Shown here: positions 1 to 8,317 of the stretch, in pieces
Numbering within the stretch: the first letter of the stretch is position 1
Layout of the letters: each line of letters begins with the position of its first letter
Origin: Candidatus Tokpelaia sp. JSC189
GTDB taxonomy: Bacteria; Pseudomonadota; Alphaproteobacteria; Rhizobiales; Rhizobiaceae
DNA: 64,000 nucleotides
NCBI GenBank assembly: GCA_003331045.1
Contig: QENA01000038.1
Span: 1 to 64,000 of the forward strand
Reading direction: 5' to 3'
The notes under the pieces: model-generated
What the model saw: only the letters and a program-made list of their open reading frames with translations
Told to the model about the DNA's origin: nothing
Database searches by the model: none
Program-made: the position numbers and the translations under genes

Positions 1-48
1 GCTAAACCTCAGACAGAACTGGATACAGCATTCGAGAAAATCCGCTAA
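1..48 (+). CDS. possible 3' end of an unidentified gene (partial)
   Basis: Reading frame 1 is open from the window edge for 15 codons and stops at TAA (46-48). It gives a polar C-terminus ending in TAFEKIR. The piece is too short to identify, and an open run of this length can occur by chance. It could be the tail of a plus-strand gene converging on the urease operon. Confidence 0.3.
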   Translation, partial: AKPQTELDTAFEKIR

Positions 49-400
49 TCATCTCCGAATCACCACTCGACAACGAGTATCACTGCATCTCTCTTGTCCA
101 GCCAAATACTCAGAAAACCTTCGGATTCAATACCAAATTGTACTTCTATCAAATACCCGCATAGAGCAAGAAAACCGCGCTCATTGTCGTGATTATTAAA
201 TACTAAAGGGGGCTGTATTACATATTGTCGCCCGAAGACAACCAGCGCCCGCTTTATGAAAAGTGATCCTCTACCACAAGCTGTCCAGAATACGGACTGG
301 ATCTACGGGCGGCTAGATTAGATTAATAATATAATCGCCCTTAGGAGAAGAAAGTAAAAATTTTTGAAAAATTTATCTTACTTATGCTATTTTAGCGGAA
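49..400. other. non-coding stretch downstream of ureG
   Basis: I see no credible gene here. Weak hairpin-forming repeats occur, for example GGGCG at about 307 against CGCCC near 336, and a T/A-rich stretch lies around 355-380 just past the ureG stop. The urease transcript could end in this region. No strong GC stem followed by a T-run was found. Confidence 0.4.
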
Positions 401-1033
401 CTAAAAACGTTCTGACATACCGCCAACCTTTTCAATAAAAGCTATCACATCATTTAGGCCATCGCGCCGCAGCATATCGGTAAATACAAAGGGTTTCTCT
501 CCACGCTGTACTGCTGCATCGATCTGCATAATCTCCAAATCAGCCCCAACATAAGAGGCAAGGTCTTTCTTATTAATAATCAGAAGATCCGAGCGAGTTA
601 TGCCTAGACCTCCCTTGCGTGGAATTTTTTCTCCTTGGCAGACAGAAATGACATAAATGGTGATATCAGCCAGATCAGGTGAAAAGGTTGCAGCGAGGTT
701 ATCACCGCCTGATTCAATAAAAACAATATCAAGATCAGGGTATCTTCCGATCAGTTCAGCTATGGCTTGAAGGTTGATCGATGCGTCTTCTCTAATGGCT
801 GTATGTGGGCAGCCACCAGTCTCAATGCCCATGATCCTATCTTCAGGCAGTGCCTGGACACGGCTCAGAATCAGAGCATCCTCCCGCGTATAGATATCAT
901 TGGTCACAACAGCAAGTGAATACCGATCACGCATCGCTTTGCAGAGCATTTCGGTAACAGTTGTCTTACCAGAACCGACAGGGCCGCCTATACCGATACG
1001 CAGTGGCCCATTGTGAGAAAAAGCTGAAATCAT
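401..1033 (-). CDS. ureG: urease accessory GTPase UreG
   Basis: UreG is the SIMIBI-class GTPase that drives nickel delivery into the urease active site together with UreD, UreF and UreE. The 210-residue protein has the P-loop GPVGSGKTT near residue 18, the UreG-type CPH nickel-binding motif ([10 protein letters not shown], about residue 72) and the ESGGDN motif of the family. There is no histidine-rich N-terminal extension, so nickel storage is not expected. The ATG overlaps the ureF stop by four bases (ATGA), which points to translational coupling. It is the last gene of the operon. Length and motifs are normal for the family and the identification is secure. Confidence 0.97.
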   Translation of the reverse strand: MISAFSHNGPLRIGIGGPVGSGKTTVTEMLCKAMRDRYSLAVVTNDIYTREDALILSRVQALPEDRIMGIETGGCPHTAIREDASINLQAIAELIGRYPDLDIVFIESGGDNLAATFSPDLADITIYVISVCQGEKIPRKGGLGITRSDLLIINKKDLASYVGADLEIMQIDAAVQRGEKPFVFTDMLRRDGLNDVIAFIEKVGGMSERF

Positions 1034-1719
1034 GAACGAAAAATCCTTGAATAAAGTATTTCATGGCGCATAGCACAAATATCCGACATAACTGCAGCAG
1101 AACCGAGATCATTCAGCGTCAATTTGGGTGTTTCTCGGCTGAGCGACAGAATATCCTCCTCAAGTCTATGCATAAGTCTCACACCATCCTTCTGACCAAG
1201 CGGAATAAGACGTAATGCTACCTGAATCAAGTTGGAAACAAAAGCTTGAAAATAAGCTGTCGCAACTGCAACCAGCTCAAGCTCCAAGCAGGCAGCTACA
1301 ACCCCGACAGCAACAGAATAGGCAGCCTTTTTATCCGCTATGGTGCAAACAATGTTATAATGTGCAATTGCCTTCAGGAAGGCCTCCCCCTGCATGCAAA
1401 TTTCCAGTTCCCGTTCATAGGAACCGGCAATCGCACGAGCAAGCTGTATAAGTGGAGTTATATCAGCACCCTTTTTCTCGTATCGCCAGGCCTCAGCTAG
1501 AAAAATGGCATCATTCCAAGCGGCCCCCTTTTTCAGGATACCACGCAACCAACCTTCCATTTCGCTGAGGCTTGTCACAAGGCGATCATGCACAGCCTGT
1601 TCAAGCCCATGACTATAAGAAAAAGCTCCTATTGGGAAAACCGGTGACAGTAATGTCATTAGCCGGATAAGCTGATAACTATATCTCTTTTCTTCAAGGA
1701 CAGATGGAAGAGTGGTCAT
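1030..1719 (-). CDS. ureF: urease accessory protein UreF
   Basis: UreF bridges UreD-bound apo-urease and UreG, and is thought to gate GTPase activity during metallocentre assembly. The family signature is present near the N-terminus ([16 protein letters not shown]), followed by an all-helical body typical of UreF, about 229 residues in all. I chose the ATG at 1719 because GGAG lies eight bases upstream; an in-frame ATG at 1731 would add four residues. The chosen start lies inside the 3' end of ureE, an overlap of about 26 bases, and the gene overlaps ureG by four. This is tight operon packing with translational coupling. Confidence 0.95.
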   Translation of the reverse strand: MTTLPSVLEEKRYSYQLIRLMTLLSPVFPIGAFSYSHGLEQAVHDRLVTSLSEMEGWLRGILKKGAAWNDAIFLAEAWRYEKKGADITPLIQLARAIAGSYERELEICMQGEAFLKAIAHYNIVCTIADKKAAYSVAVGVVAACLELELVAVATAYFQAFVSNLIQVALRLIPLGQKDGVRLMHRLEEDILSLSRETPKLTLNDLGSAAVMSDICAMRHEILYSRIFRS

Positions 1720-2158
1720 GATAAGCTCCATGCAATGGCTGGAATGACGCTTTAATCTCTCGCACTGTCGCGCCCAGCGTTTTCAGCATGGCACCAATAA
1801 CATCATCACGCAGCAACATGAGCCGATCAGGAAAAACCTCAACAGCAAGGTGGCGATTTCCCAAATGCCAAGCAAGCTCTAGCAGGTGCAGAGCATCTTT
1901 GCCTTTTACCTCATAAAGCAGCTCTCTTGCTGCCTCGATCTGGAAATACTGCCCGCTTTCGGTTGTCAGTATATCCCCTTCAGAAAGTTGCACTGCATGC
2001 TGTAGGTCGAGCATGATCATATCACCATTTTCAAAATACAGAAGTTTGCGCCTAATATGCCGTTCGCGATGAGGCAGTAAAATGGTTCCTTGGACTTCGA
2101 TTTTACCACTGTTGCCTGCTGGAATAATATTTGTAGAACGATAGGTTTTGTAAATCAT
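1694..2158 (-). CDS. ureE: urease nickel metallochaperone UreE
   Basis: UreE is the dimeric nickel chaperone that hands Ni(II) to the UreG/F/D complex. The sequence has the UreE N-terminal barrel (RHIRRKLLYFENGDMIMLDL) and the C-terminal metal-binding half with LAWHLGNRHLAVEV. The C-terminus carries only a short HGAYHDHSS segment rather than the long polyhistidine tail of Klebsiella UreE, so nickel storage capacity is probably small. I chose the ATG at 2158 because GAGG lies seven bases upstream. A TTG at 2170 overlapping the ureC stop is also possible but less convincing. About 154 residues. Confidence 0.94.
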   Translation of the reverse strand: MIYKTYRSTNIIPAGNSGKIEVQGTILLPHRERHIRRKLLYFENGDMIMLDLQHAVQLSEGDILTTESGQYFQIEAARELLYEVKGKDALHLLELAWHLGNRHLAVEVFPDRLMLLRDDVIGAMLKTLGATVREIKASFQPLHGAYHDHSSICP

Positions 2159-2166
2159 AATGTGCC

Positions 2167-3879
2167 TCAAAACAAAAAGTAACGCTGTGCCATCGGCAAG
2201 ACTTCTGCCGGTTCACAGACAAGCAGTTCTCCATCAGCATGCACTTCATAGGTTTCAGGATCAACTTCAATATGCGGCATGGCGTTGTTCAGGCACATAG
2301 ACGCTTTGGATATGCCTGTCCTTGTATTACACACTGCAACCAGCATTTTTTCAATATTAAGAGTATTTTCCAACCCATCATTCAACGCCAACTCACTGGT
2401 GAAGATAACGCTCGTCCGACCAATAGCCTTACCGAAAGAACCGAACATCGGCTGATAATGCACTGGTTGTGGTGTCGGGATAGAACCATTGGGATCACCC
2501 ATCGGCGTTGCAGCAATCATACCGCCAAGCAATACCATCTCCGGCTTTACACCAAAAAAAGCAGGCAGCCACAAGACAAGATCTGCCCTTTTACCAACTT
2601 CGACTGAACCAAGAATATGGCTAACACCTTGGGCAATTGCGGGGTTTATGGTGTATTTGGCAATATACCGCCGTACCCGATAATTATCAGCATAACCATG
2701 GTCTTCTATCAATGGGCCGCGCTGTTTCTTCATTTTGTCAGCAGTTTGCCAAACGCGGATAATAACTTCACTGACCCGTCCCATAGCTTGGCTGTCAGAT
2801 GCAATAATCGAAAAGGCACCAATATCATGCAGAATATCTTCAGCCGCAATTGTTTCCTTGCGGATACGGCTTTCTGCAAAAGCCACATCCTCAGGAATTT
2901 TGGGTGAAAGATGATGGCAAACCATTAGCATATCAAGATGCTCTGCTATTGTATTTTCGGTGTAAGGCCGGGTTGGATTGGTGGAAGCAGGCAGGACATG
3001 GGGCAAACCGCATACCTTGATGATATCCGGCGCATGTCCGCCACCTGCCCCTTCAGCATGAAAGGCGTGGATTGTACGGCCGGCACAGGCATCGATCGTA
3101 TTTTCCACAAAACCCGATTCATTCAGTGTATCGGTATGAATCATCACCTGCACATCATAATCATCTGCTACTGATAAACAGTTATTGATTGCAGCCGGAG
3201 TGCATCCCCAATCCTCATGCAATTTCAGGCAGCTAGCACCACTGCGAAGCATTTCAACTAAAGCTTCAGGGCGTGACGCATTACCTTTGCCTGCAAGACC
3301 GATATTCATCGGAAAACAGTCAAAAGATTCAATCATGCGGGCGATATGCCATGCTCCTGGCGTGCAGGTCGTAGCAAGTGTACCATGTGCAGGACCCGTA
3401 CCCCCACCAAACATGGTTGTAATTCCAGCATTTAAGGCTTCATCAATCTGCTGAGGGCAGATAAAATGAACATGAGAGTCAACACCGCCGGCTGTTAAGA
3501 TTCTGCCCTCTCCCGCAATCACCTCCGTTCCGGGACCGATAATAATTGTCACCTCAGGCTGAATATCAGGGTTGCCTGCCTTGCCAATGGCAACAATCAG
3601 ACCGCTTTTCAGGCCGATATCGGCTTTAAAAATACCAGTGACATCAATAATCAGCGCGTTAGTAATAACCGTATCAACTGCTCCCTGCGCCCCTGATATC
3701 TGGCTTTGTCCCATACCATCACGGATAACCTTGCCGCCCCCGAATTTCACTTCTTCACCATAAACGGTAAAATCGCGTTCAACTTCAACAAAAAGTTCAG
3801 TATCGGCAAGACGTATTCTATCTCCCACCGTAGGACCAAACATATGCGCATAAGCATCACGGGAAAGTTTATGAGCCAT
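2167..3879 (-). CDS. ureC: urease subunit alpha (catalytic)
   Basis: UreC is the large subunit that hydrolyses urea to ammonia and carbamate at a dinickel centre. All catalytic residues can be found: His136 and His138 in SHVHF, the carbamylated Lys219 in [12 protein letters not shown], His221, His248 in [12 protein letters not shown], His274, the mobile-flap Cys321-His322 in MVCHH, and Asp362 in ASDSQAMGR. The numbering is two above the Klebsiella enzyme. At 570 residues it is full length. The start codon overlaps the ureB stop (TAATG). Nothing suggests inactivation, so the enzyme should be functional if the accessory genes are expressed. Confidence 0.98.
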   Translation of the reverse strand: MAHKLSRDAYAHMFGPTVGDRIRLADTELFVEVERDFTVYGEEVKFGGGKVIRDGMGQSQISGAQGAVDTVITNALIIDVTGIFKADIGLKSGLIVAIGKAGNPDIQPEVTIIIGPGTEVIAGEGRILTAGGVDSHVHFICPQQIDEALNAGITTMFGGGTGPAHGTLATTCTPGAWHIARMIESFDCFPMNIGLAGKGNASRPEALVEMLRSGASCLKLHEDWGCTPAAINNCLSVADDYDVQVMIHTDTLNESGFVENTIDACAGRTIHAFHAEGAGGGHAPDIIKVCGLPHVLPASTNPTRPYTENTIAEHLDMLMVCHHLSPKIPEDVAFAESRIRKETIAAEDILHDIGAFSIIASDSQAMGRVSEVIIRVWQTADKMKKQRGPLIEDHGYADNYRVRRYIAKYTINPAIAQGVSHILGSVEVGKRADLVLWLPAFFGVKPEMVLLGGMIAATPMGDPNGSIPTPQPVHYQPMFGSFGKAIGRTSVIFTSELALNDGLENTLNIEKMLVAVCNTRTGISKASMCLNNAMPHIEVDPETYEVHADGELLVCEPAEVLPMAQRYFLF

Positions 3880-4184
3880 TATAATGCTCCCATGATTTCA
3901 CCGCAAAAACCAAAAACCCTACGAGCACCAGAGAAGGGCAGCAGCTGTACATCTCTCTCTTGCCCTGGCTCAAATCGGATAGCTGTCCCCGGTGGAATAT
4001 CCAGCCGCATGCCGCGGGCAGTCCTACGATCAAAAACTAAAGCCTTATTGACCTCATAGAAATGATAGTGGGAGCCAACTTGTATTGGCCTGTCACCACT
4101 ATTACCGACCTTGAGGAGAATACTCTCACGGTCCTTATTCATGACAATATCTCCTTCCCCCGAAATAATTTCGCCCGGAATCAT
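3879..4184 (-). CDS. ureB: urease subunit beta
   Basis: UreB is the small structural subunit of the bacterial three-subunit urease. The 101-residue protein starts with MIPGEII, a typical UreB opening, and has the family motif [12 protein letters not shown] followed by RFEPG and GFCGEIMG. A clear ribosome-binding site (AAGGAG) lies about eight bases before the ATG. The gene is separated from ureA by ureJ, so the structural genes are not contiguous as they are in Klebsiella. Its stop overlaps the ureC start. Confidence 0.97.
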   Translation of the reverse strand: MIPGEIISGEGDIVMNKDRESILLKVGNSGDRPIQVGSHYHFYEVNKALVFDRRTARGMRLDIPPGTAIRFEPGQERDVQLLPFSGARRVFGFCGEIMGAL

Positions 4185-4195
4185 GATTTTACTCC

Positions 4196-4801
4196 TTATG
4201 CAGAAAAAGCAAGGTAAAGACCGACCAATGCTGTCAGCATACCGCCGATGCGCGTAACGCGATAACTATCCATCCCTCGAGATAGAAAACCTCCCACAAG
4301 ACCAGTAGCAATACCAACCATATGAAGAAGAGCTGTCGCTACAGCAAATCCGAAACCATAACCAACAGCACCCATGCCATTGAACTCACTTCCATGGGCA
4401 TGACCATGAAAAACCGCAAAAACTGTTATAATCGCCACGGTAATGACCATCGGTATATGGAAAACCATAATAGTCAACAGACCGATAGCAACAACAGAAG
4501 CCAGAATAATAGGCTCGACAAAAGGAAGATTAACACCGCTGAGAGCTAGCATAAAGCCTATCTCCATAGCAATAATAAAAGCCATCGGCATTCCCCAAAA
4601 CGCCTTTCCGCCAAGCTGCGCGGCCCAAAGCCCCACAACCACCATAACAAGAATATGATCGGCCCCAGCCAGCGGATGAAAAAAACCACTTGAAAAAAAA
4701 TTATGATCAGGTGGATTGATATTGATATGGGCAAAAGCAAAATACGAAGAACAGAAAAACAATATAACAGTGAAAATAGAACTCTTCAGGAATCTGTTCA
4801 T
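4196..4801 (-). CDS. ureJ: HupE/UreJ family nickel permease-like protein
   Basis: This is a small integral membrane protein of the HupE/UreJ family, members of which import nickel for hydrogenase or urease. A signal-like N-terminus ([16 protein letters not shown]...AFA) is followed by [13 protein letters not shown], which matches the HupE hallmark HPxxGxDH, and then about six hydrophobic segments. A late HGHAHG motif fits metal binding. I chose the ATG at 4801 because GGAG lies just upstream and it falls 20 bases after ureA; the longer frame runs back over ureA. Its position between ureA and ureB ties it to urease, most likely as a nickel supplier. A nickel role is inferred from family and context. 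Confidence 0.9.
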   Translation of the reverse strand: MNRFLKSSIFTVILFFCSSYFAFAHININPPDHNFFSSGFFHPLAGADHILVMVVVGLWAAQLGGKAFWGMPMAFIIAMEIGFMLALSGVNLPFVEPIILASVVAIGLLTIMVFHIPMVITVAIITVFAVFHGHAHGSEFNGMGAVGYGFGFAVATALLHMVGIATGLVGGFLSRGMDSYRVTRIGGMLTALVGLYLAFSA

Positions 4802-4820
4802 CGAAAAATACTCCATAAGA

Positions 4821-5123
4821 TCAACGAATAGGCTTATGTACAGTGACAAGCTTGGTGCCATCAGGAAATGTGGCCTCAACCTGCACATCAGGAATCATTT
4901 CGGCCACACCATCCATAACTTCCGCACGGGTTAGAATTTGTGCCCCTTCATCCATCAGTTCAGAAACGGAGCGACCGTCGCGGGCGCCTTCCACAATAAA
5001 ATCAGCAATCAGAGCAATAGCTTCTGGATAGTTGAGTAACACACCGCGTTCTCGTCTGCGTTTTGCCACAATTGCTGCGGTAGCAATCAATAACTTATCT
5101 TTTTCTCTTGGTGTCAAATGCAT
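4821..5123 (-). CDS. ureA: urease subunit gamma
   Basis: UreA is the smallest structural subunit of urease. The 100-residue length is exactly that of the family, and the sequence carries the conserved opening [17 protein letters not shown], then [10 protein letters not shown], the VSELM segment and the closing [21 protein letters not shown] strong ribosome-binding site (GGAAAGGAA) precedes the ATG. It follows ureD by 12 bases and precedes ureJ by 19, so it is part of the same transcript. Confidence 0.98.
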   Translation of the reverse strand: MHLTPREKDKLLIATAAIVAKRRRERGVLLNYPEAIALIADFIVEGARDGRSVSELMDEGAQILTRAEVMDGVAEMIPDVQVEATFPDGTKLVTVHKPIR

Positions 5124-5135
5124 AAAATTCCTTTC

Positions 5136-5969
5136 CTAAATTGACCAGACTTTAGGCACACCAATCCTATTATTCAGCAAACCAATCAAACTAATCAAGC
5201 GTTTGCGCAAGGAATAAAAATCCTTGTCAATCATCCGTGCAAGAAGTTTGCCATTCCATGATGAAACTCCACCTAAATAGCCAATGATTGCGCACGCTTT
5301 TTCCGTAAACCGTCCGGCGTCAGGGGCAATTAGCAGTAGGCTGGCAATGACACCACTGCCATTTAGAAAAACAGGCATTATAAGATCTTCTGCAATATTT
5401 GGTCCGAACCATAATGCCTCGGCATGGATGATTTCATCATTACGCCGGACAATCCAGTTATCCCGGAAAAAAGCCTGCTCTAGACTTTCCCCCATAAGTC
5501 GTCGTCCGAAAATGACTGTTTCACATAGCAAAAACTCTGCATGATCAGCCAGTTCTACTTCCATCCTACGCTGAAGTGCCGAGCGATTAAAAAGAATCGT
5601 TTCCTGTGGCAGCCAGTAAAGACGGGACTTTTCATCAATAGAAAGGCAAACATCTACTTTTGCCGGGATATCACCAAGAGCACGATAGACTTTCTCAGCA
5701 GCCTGCGTCGTAAACATGGCAGTGGTTTCCCGCCCCAGCCGAATATCCCATATCATATGATCGCCGCCCGTCATCCCGCCCGCTGTATTGATCATGACAC
5801 CTTCAAAACAACCTTTATCATTATGCGGAAAGTGCAACCTGGCCGCTCCTTCCTGATAAAGCTTGTGCAATACGGTTTGACCAGAACGATGGCAGAACGA
5901 AGCCGCAGCCTTGCCAAACATCCGCTGCATGATTGCAGAGGATTTTATCCCTTCGTTTTCCATTAACAT
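5136..5969 (-). CDS. ureD: urease accessory protein UreD (UreH)
   Basis: UreD is the scaffold that binds apo-urease and links it to UreF and UreG during nickel insertion. The 277-residue protein contains family hallmarks: VMINTAGGMTGGDHM near residue 58, TTQAAEKVYR, WLPQETILFN and the ILCETVIFGRR-like segment. It is the first gene of the operon. The ATG at 5969 is used here; a second in-frame ATG at 5963 has a GGA in better position and could be the true start. An AT-rich, gene-free region with a strong inverted repeat lies directly upstream and probably holds the promoter. Confidence 0.94.
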   Translation of the reverse strand: MLMENEGIKSSAIMQRMFGKAAASFCHRSGQTVLHKLYQEGAARLHFPHNDKGCFEGVMINTAGGMTGGDHMIWDIRLGRETTAMFTTQAAEKVYRALGDIPAKVDVCLSIDEKSRLYWLPQETILFNRSALQRRMEVELADHAEFLLCETVIFGRRLMGESLEQAFFRDNWIVRRNDEIIHAEALWFGPNIAEDLIMPVFLNGSGVIASLLLIAPDAGRFTEKACAIIGYLGGVSSWNGKLLARMIDKDFYSLRKRLISLIGLLNNRIGVPKVWSI

Positions 5970-6449
5970 CCATCAAATTCAGCCAGCTTTGAAATGAGTA
6001 CTACCCCTCACGTTCGTTATTACACTCGCACAAGTCATGACAAAATCTGTATTTCACAAAGCAGACTAATCTTCCCTCTTTTATAACAATTATTATTTTA
6101 TAGAAATAATAATTGTTCTCAATTTATCTAAATTTAAAATTAAAAAATCATATTTATAGCCAGATAAAAATATAAATAATTATATATATATTATTAATAT
6201 TATATAAAACTGTTCCAGTTATTCATTTTATAGAATAAACAATAAAAATACAAATTACTCTTTTAAATTCTTGCATAGAAAATACCATTTTGTCTATAAT
6301 TCTTTATATAAATTCACTTCCTTTCATTGTGATTGAACTCAGCCTGTAAAAAAAGAATGCTTATTTAAGCTATCGTGGCCACTAAATTTCCGAAATAACA
6401 AGCGAATTGAAAAGGTTGCAAACACAGCTCTTTAGAAAACGATTGTAGT
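5970..6449. promoter_or_regulatory. AT-rich intergenic region holding the presumed urease promoter
   Basis: This 480-base gap separates znuA from ureD, both on the minus strand. No gene is seen. Roughly 6085-6330 is extremely AT-rich, with runs of alternating A and T. It should contain the end of the znuA transcript and the promoter for the ure operon. The most distinctive element is the perfect inverted repeat at 6085-6117, listed separately. Promoter hexamers cannot be picked reliably in such base composition. Confidence 0.5.
6085..6117. repeat. perfect 14-bp inverted repeat, 5-base spacer, upstream of ureD
   Basis: The left arm AACAATTATTATTT (6085-6098) is the exact reverse complement of the right arm (6104-6117), with TATAG between them. 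It lies 116 bases upstream of the ureD start. A perfect 14-bp match is long even for AT-rich DNA. It could be an operator for a metal or nitrogen regulator, or a transcription terminator for a transcript from znuA. TATTATT and AATAATA half-sites resemble the Helicobacter NikR box, but the spacing here is 7, not 11. Confidence 0.55.
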
Positions 6450-7373
6450 TTAACTACCAAAGCAACTCTTAAGAGAAGCAGCTATATTGCGAATAAGTAT
6501 GATATATTGCTCCGGTCCCTCGCTTAAATCTGCGCCCAAGGGATCTAAAACACCAGATTTGGCATATGTTCCTTCAATCACGGTCTGCACCAATCGTGGG
6601 GGAAACTGAGGCTCCGAAAAAATACAGACAGAATCAAGTTTTTTTACTTTTTCATGTATTTCAGCAATTCTCTTTACGCCGGGTACCTGTACAGGATTAA
6701 CTGTAATTGAACCTGTTGCATTCACCCCAAAGCGTTTTTCGAAATACTGATAGGCATCATGAAAAACAATGAAAGGGTACTTATGAAATGCTAAAAGTTC
6801 ATTGGTAGTTTCTTTTATCAGATTATCAAGGCGCTGTTCATAAGCCTCGGCATTGCGATGGTAAAGCGCAGCATGTTCAGTATCTTTCAGAGCCAGTTTG
6901 GCCGCAATAAAACGAACCATAGTTTTGGCATTCTGCGGATCAAGCCAGAAATGCAGATCTGCATGATTTTCTTGGCCCCCATGTTCATACGCATGTTGAT
7001 GTTTCTCAAAATTTCCACCATCACGCATGTCAAGAAAATGCATACCAGGTGTATCAGAAAGTGCAATAACCTCAGCTTGTGCAGATAGATTTTCTAGCGG
7101 CTTGATAAGAAAAGTCTCCATCTGCGGACCGACCCAGAAAACAAGGTTCATAGAAGCTAGTTTCTGCGCATCAGCAGGCCGTAGCTGATAACTATGCTCG
7201 GATGCCGCCCCCTGAACAATTAAGAAAGGCTTACCTATTCCATCCATAACCGCTGAAACCAATGAATGCAGTGGCTTTATAGAAGCCGCAACTGAAGGCG
7301 CGGCAATCGCATGAACGGGAAAGGACAATGCCATAAAGCAAAAAAGTCGTATTATATATCGAGCAATATTCAT
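6450..7373 (-). CDS. znuA: zinc ABC transporter substrate-binding protein ZnuA
   Basis: ZnuA is the periplasmic zinc-binding component of the ZnuABC importer. A signal peptide (hydrophobic core FCFMALSFPVHAIAA) leads into SVAASIKPLHSLVSAVM, typical of ZnuA. Zinc-binding positions are visible: the first His in KPLHSL, HADLHFWLDP, and FHDAYQYF. A histidine-rich loop (KHQHAYEHGGQENHADLH) sits before the second ligand, as in high-affinity zinc binders rather than manganese ones. I favour the ATG at 7373; a start at 7412 adds 13 residues before the signal peptide. It is transcribed divergently from znuC across a Zur-like site. Confidence 0.94.
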   Translation of the reverse strand: MNIARYIIRLFCFMALSFPVHAIAAPSVAASIKPLHSLVSAVMDGIGKPFLIVQGAASEHSYQLRPADAQKLASMNLVFWVGPQMETFLIKPLENLSAQAEVIALSDTPGMHFLDMRDGGNFEKHQHAYEHGGQENHADLHFWLDPQNAKTMVRFIAAKLALKDTEHAALYHRNAEAYEQRLDNLIKETTNELLAFHKYPFIVFHDAYQYFEKRFGVNATGSITVNPVQVPGVKRIAEIHEKVKKLDSVCIFSEPQFPPRLVQTVIEGTYAKSGVLDPLGADLSEGPEQYIILIRNIAASLKSCFGS

Positions 7374-7440
7374 AATGCTAACAGAATTCGAAACTTGTAA
7401 AAAAATTTTCATACCATTTCTCTATTCAATATGTTAAAGT

Positions 7441-7458
7441 GTAATGATATAACGTATC
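7441..7458. promoter_or_regulatory. candidate Zur operator between znuA and znuC
   Basis: GTAATGATATAACGTATC at 7441-7458 is an imperfect palindrome resembling the alphaproteobacterial Zur box as I remember it. It lies in the divergent promoter of znuA and znuC, about 70 bases from one start and 90 from the other. A Fur-family gene (zur) is in the same locus. The 11-base core ATATAACGTAT recurs in the folE/nifU-like intergenic region at 12589-12599. Confidence 0.6.
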
Positions 7459-7549
7459 TTTTAAGGATGGGCAAGTTTTCTGCCACCGATTTGCAATCCT
7501 TTTTTTCAACCCGTGAAAATATTGCTTCAATTCTTGAGAAGATTTTTCT

Positions 7550-8191
7550 ATGACAGCCTCACAATCACTTGTCTCTTTATGCAAAGCCGGTGTAAAACGA
7601 AATGGACGCTGGCTTGTGCGCAATATTAATTTGGATATCATGCGGGGAGAAATCATCACCCTGATTGGCTCTAACGGTTCAGGCAAAACCAGCACGGCAA
7701 AAATGGTCTTAGGTATTCTGTCACCGACAGAGGGAAAAATAAAACAAGATCCAAATATTAAAATCGGTTACGTGCCCCAAAAACTTAATATTGATCATGC
7801 TTTACCACTCAGCGTTGCTCGGATGATGGAACTGACAGAGCCTATCGGCCATGATGCTGCTGGCCAGGCTCTGGCAGAAGTTGGCATGCTCCATATGCGC
7901 AATGCGGAAATCAGCACCCTTTCCGGCGGGGAGCTGCAGCGGATTTTACTTGCCCGCGCTAGGGCACGCAAGCCTGACCTCTTAGTATTAGATGAACCAA
8001 TGCAAGGTATTGATTTTTCAGCTAAAGATGCTTTTTACTGCCTGATCAGTGCTTATCGTGATCGACTCAATTGCGGTATCCTGCTCATTTCCCATGATCT
8101 GCACATTGTCATGCCCATTTCAGACAGAGTCCTGTGCCTGAATGGCCACATCTGCTACAGTGGCAAGCTGCAGGATATTGCTACAAGCTAA
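7550..8191 (+). CDS. znuC: zinc ABC transporter ATP-binding protein ZnuC (C-terminus frameshifted)
   Basis: ZnuC powers zinc import. The ABC domain is complete: Walker A GSNGSGKT (40-47), Q-loop Gln77, signature LSGGE (124-128), Walker B LLVLDE (144-149) and switch His182. The frame stops at residue 213, right after GKLQDIATS. In the next frame the sequence continues as ANEYVGLFGKRYR... and then a YEHDHSHN histidine-rich stretch, which is how Rhizobiales ZnuC proteins normally continue. So the C-terminal tail appears cut off by a +1 shift near 8184. The core ATPase should still work. A GAGAAG ribosome-binding site precedes the ATG. Confidence 0.93.
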   Translation: MTASQSLVSLCKAGVKRNGRWLVRNINLDIMRGEIITLIGSNGSGKTSTAKMVLGILSPTEGKIKQDPNIKIGYVPQKLNIDHALPLSVARMMELTEPIGHDAAGQALAEVGMLHMRNAEISTLSGGELQRILLARARARKPDLLVLDEPMQGIDFSAKDAFYCLISAYRDRLNCGILLISHDLHIVMPISDRVLCLNGHICYSGKLQDIATS

Positions 8192-8290
8192 TGAATATGT
8201 TGGTCTGTTTGGAAAAAGGTACAGACTATACCCTTTACACACACCTTACGAGCATGACCATTCCCATAATGCGATGGATTCCTGTGCCCT
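8184..8290 (+). pseudogene. out-of-frame remnant of the ZnuC C-terminal His-rich tail
   Basis: Reading from about 8184 in the +1 frame gives QANEYVGLFGKRYR, then YEHDHSHNAMDSCAL. It joins smoothly to the end of the in-frame ZnuC at DIA. Rhizobiales ZnuC proteins usually end with a similar EYxxLFG segment and a histidine-rich tail. One extra base near 8184 would explain the break. A sequencing error or a programmed shift cannot be excluded from one sequence. Confidence 0.6.
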
Positions 8291-8317
8291 AGAGACAAAA
8301 AAATGGAGAAAAACACC

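Noticed and set aside
3706..4059. Plus-strand open frame opposite ureC and ureB
   Set aside because: It is a shadow of the urease genes, with no family resemblance and no ribosome-binding site.
4196..4888. Longer reading frame for ureJ beginning at 4888
   Set aside because: The extra N-terminus overlaps ureA and reads as unrelated sequence. The ATG at 4801 has a ribosome-binding site and a signal-like start.
6121..6330. Very AT-rich block as a possible replication origin
   Set aside because: No DnaA-box cluster was seen and the neighbouring genes are not typical origin neighbours. Ordinary AT-rich intergenic DNA upstream of ureD explains it.
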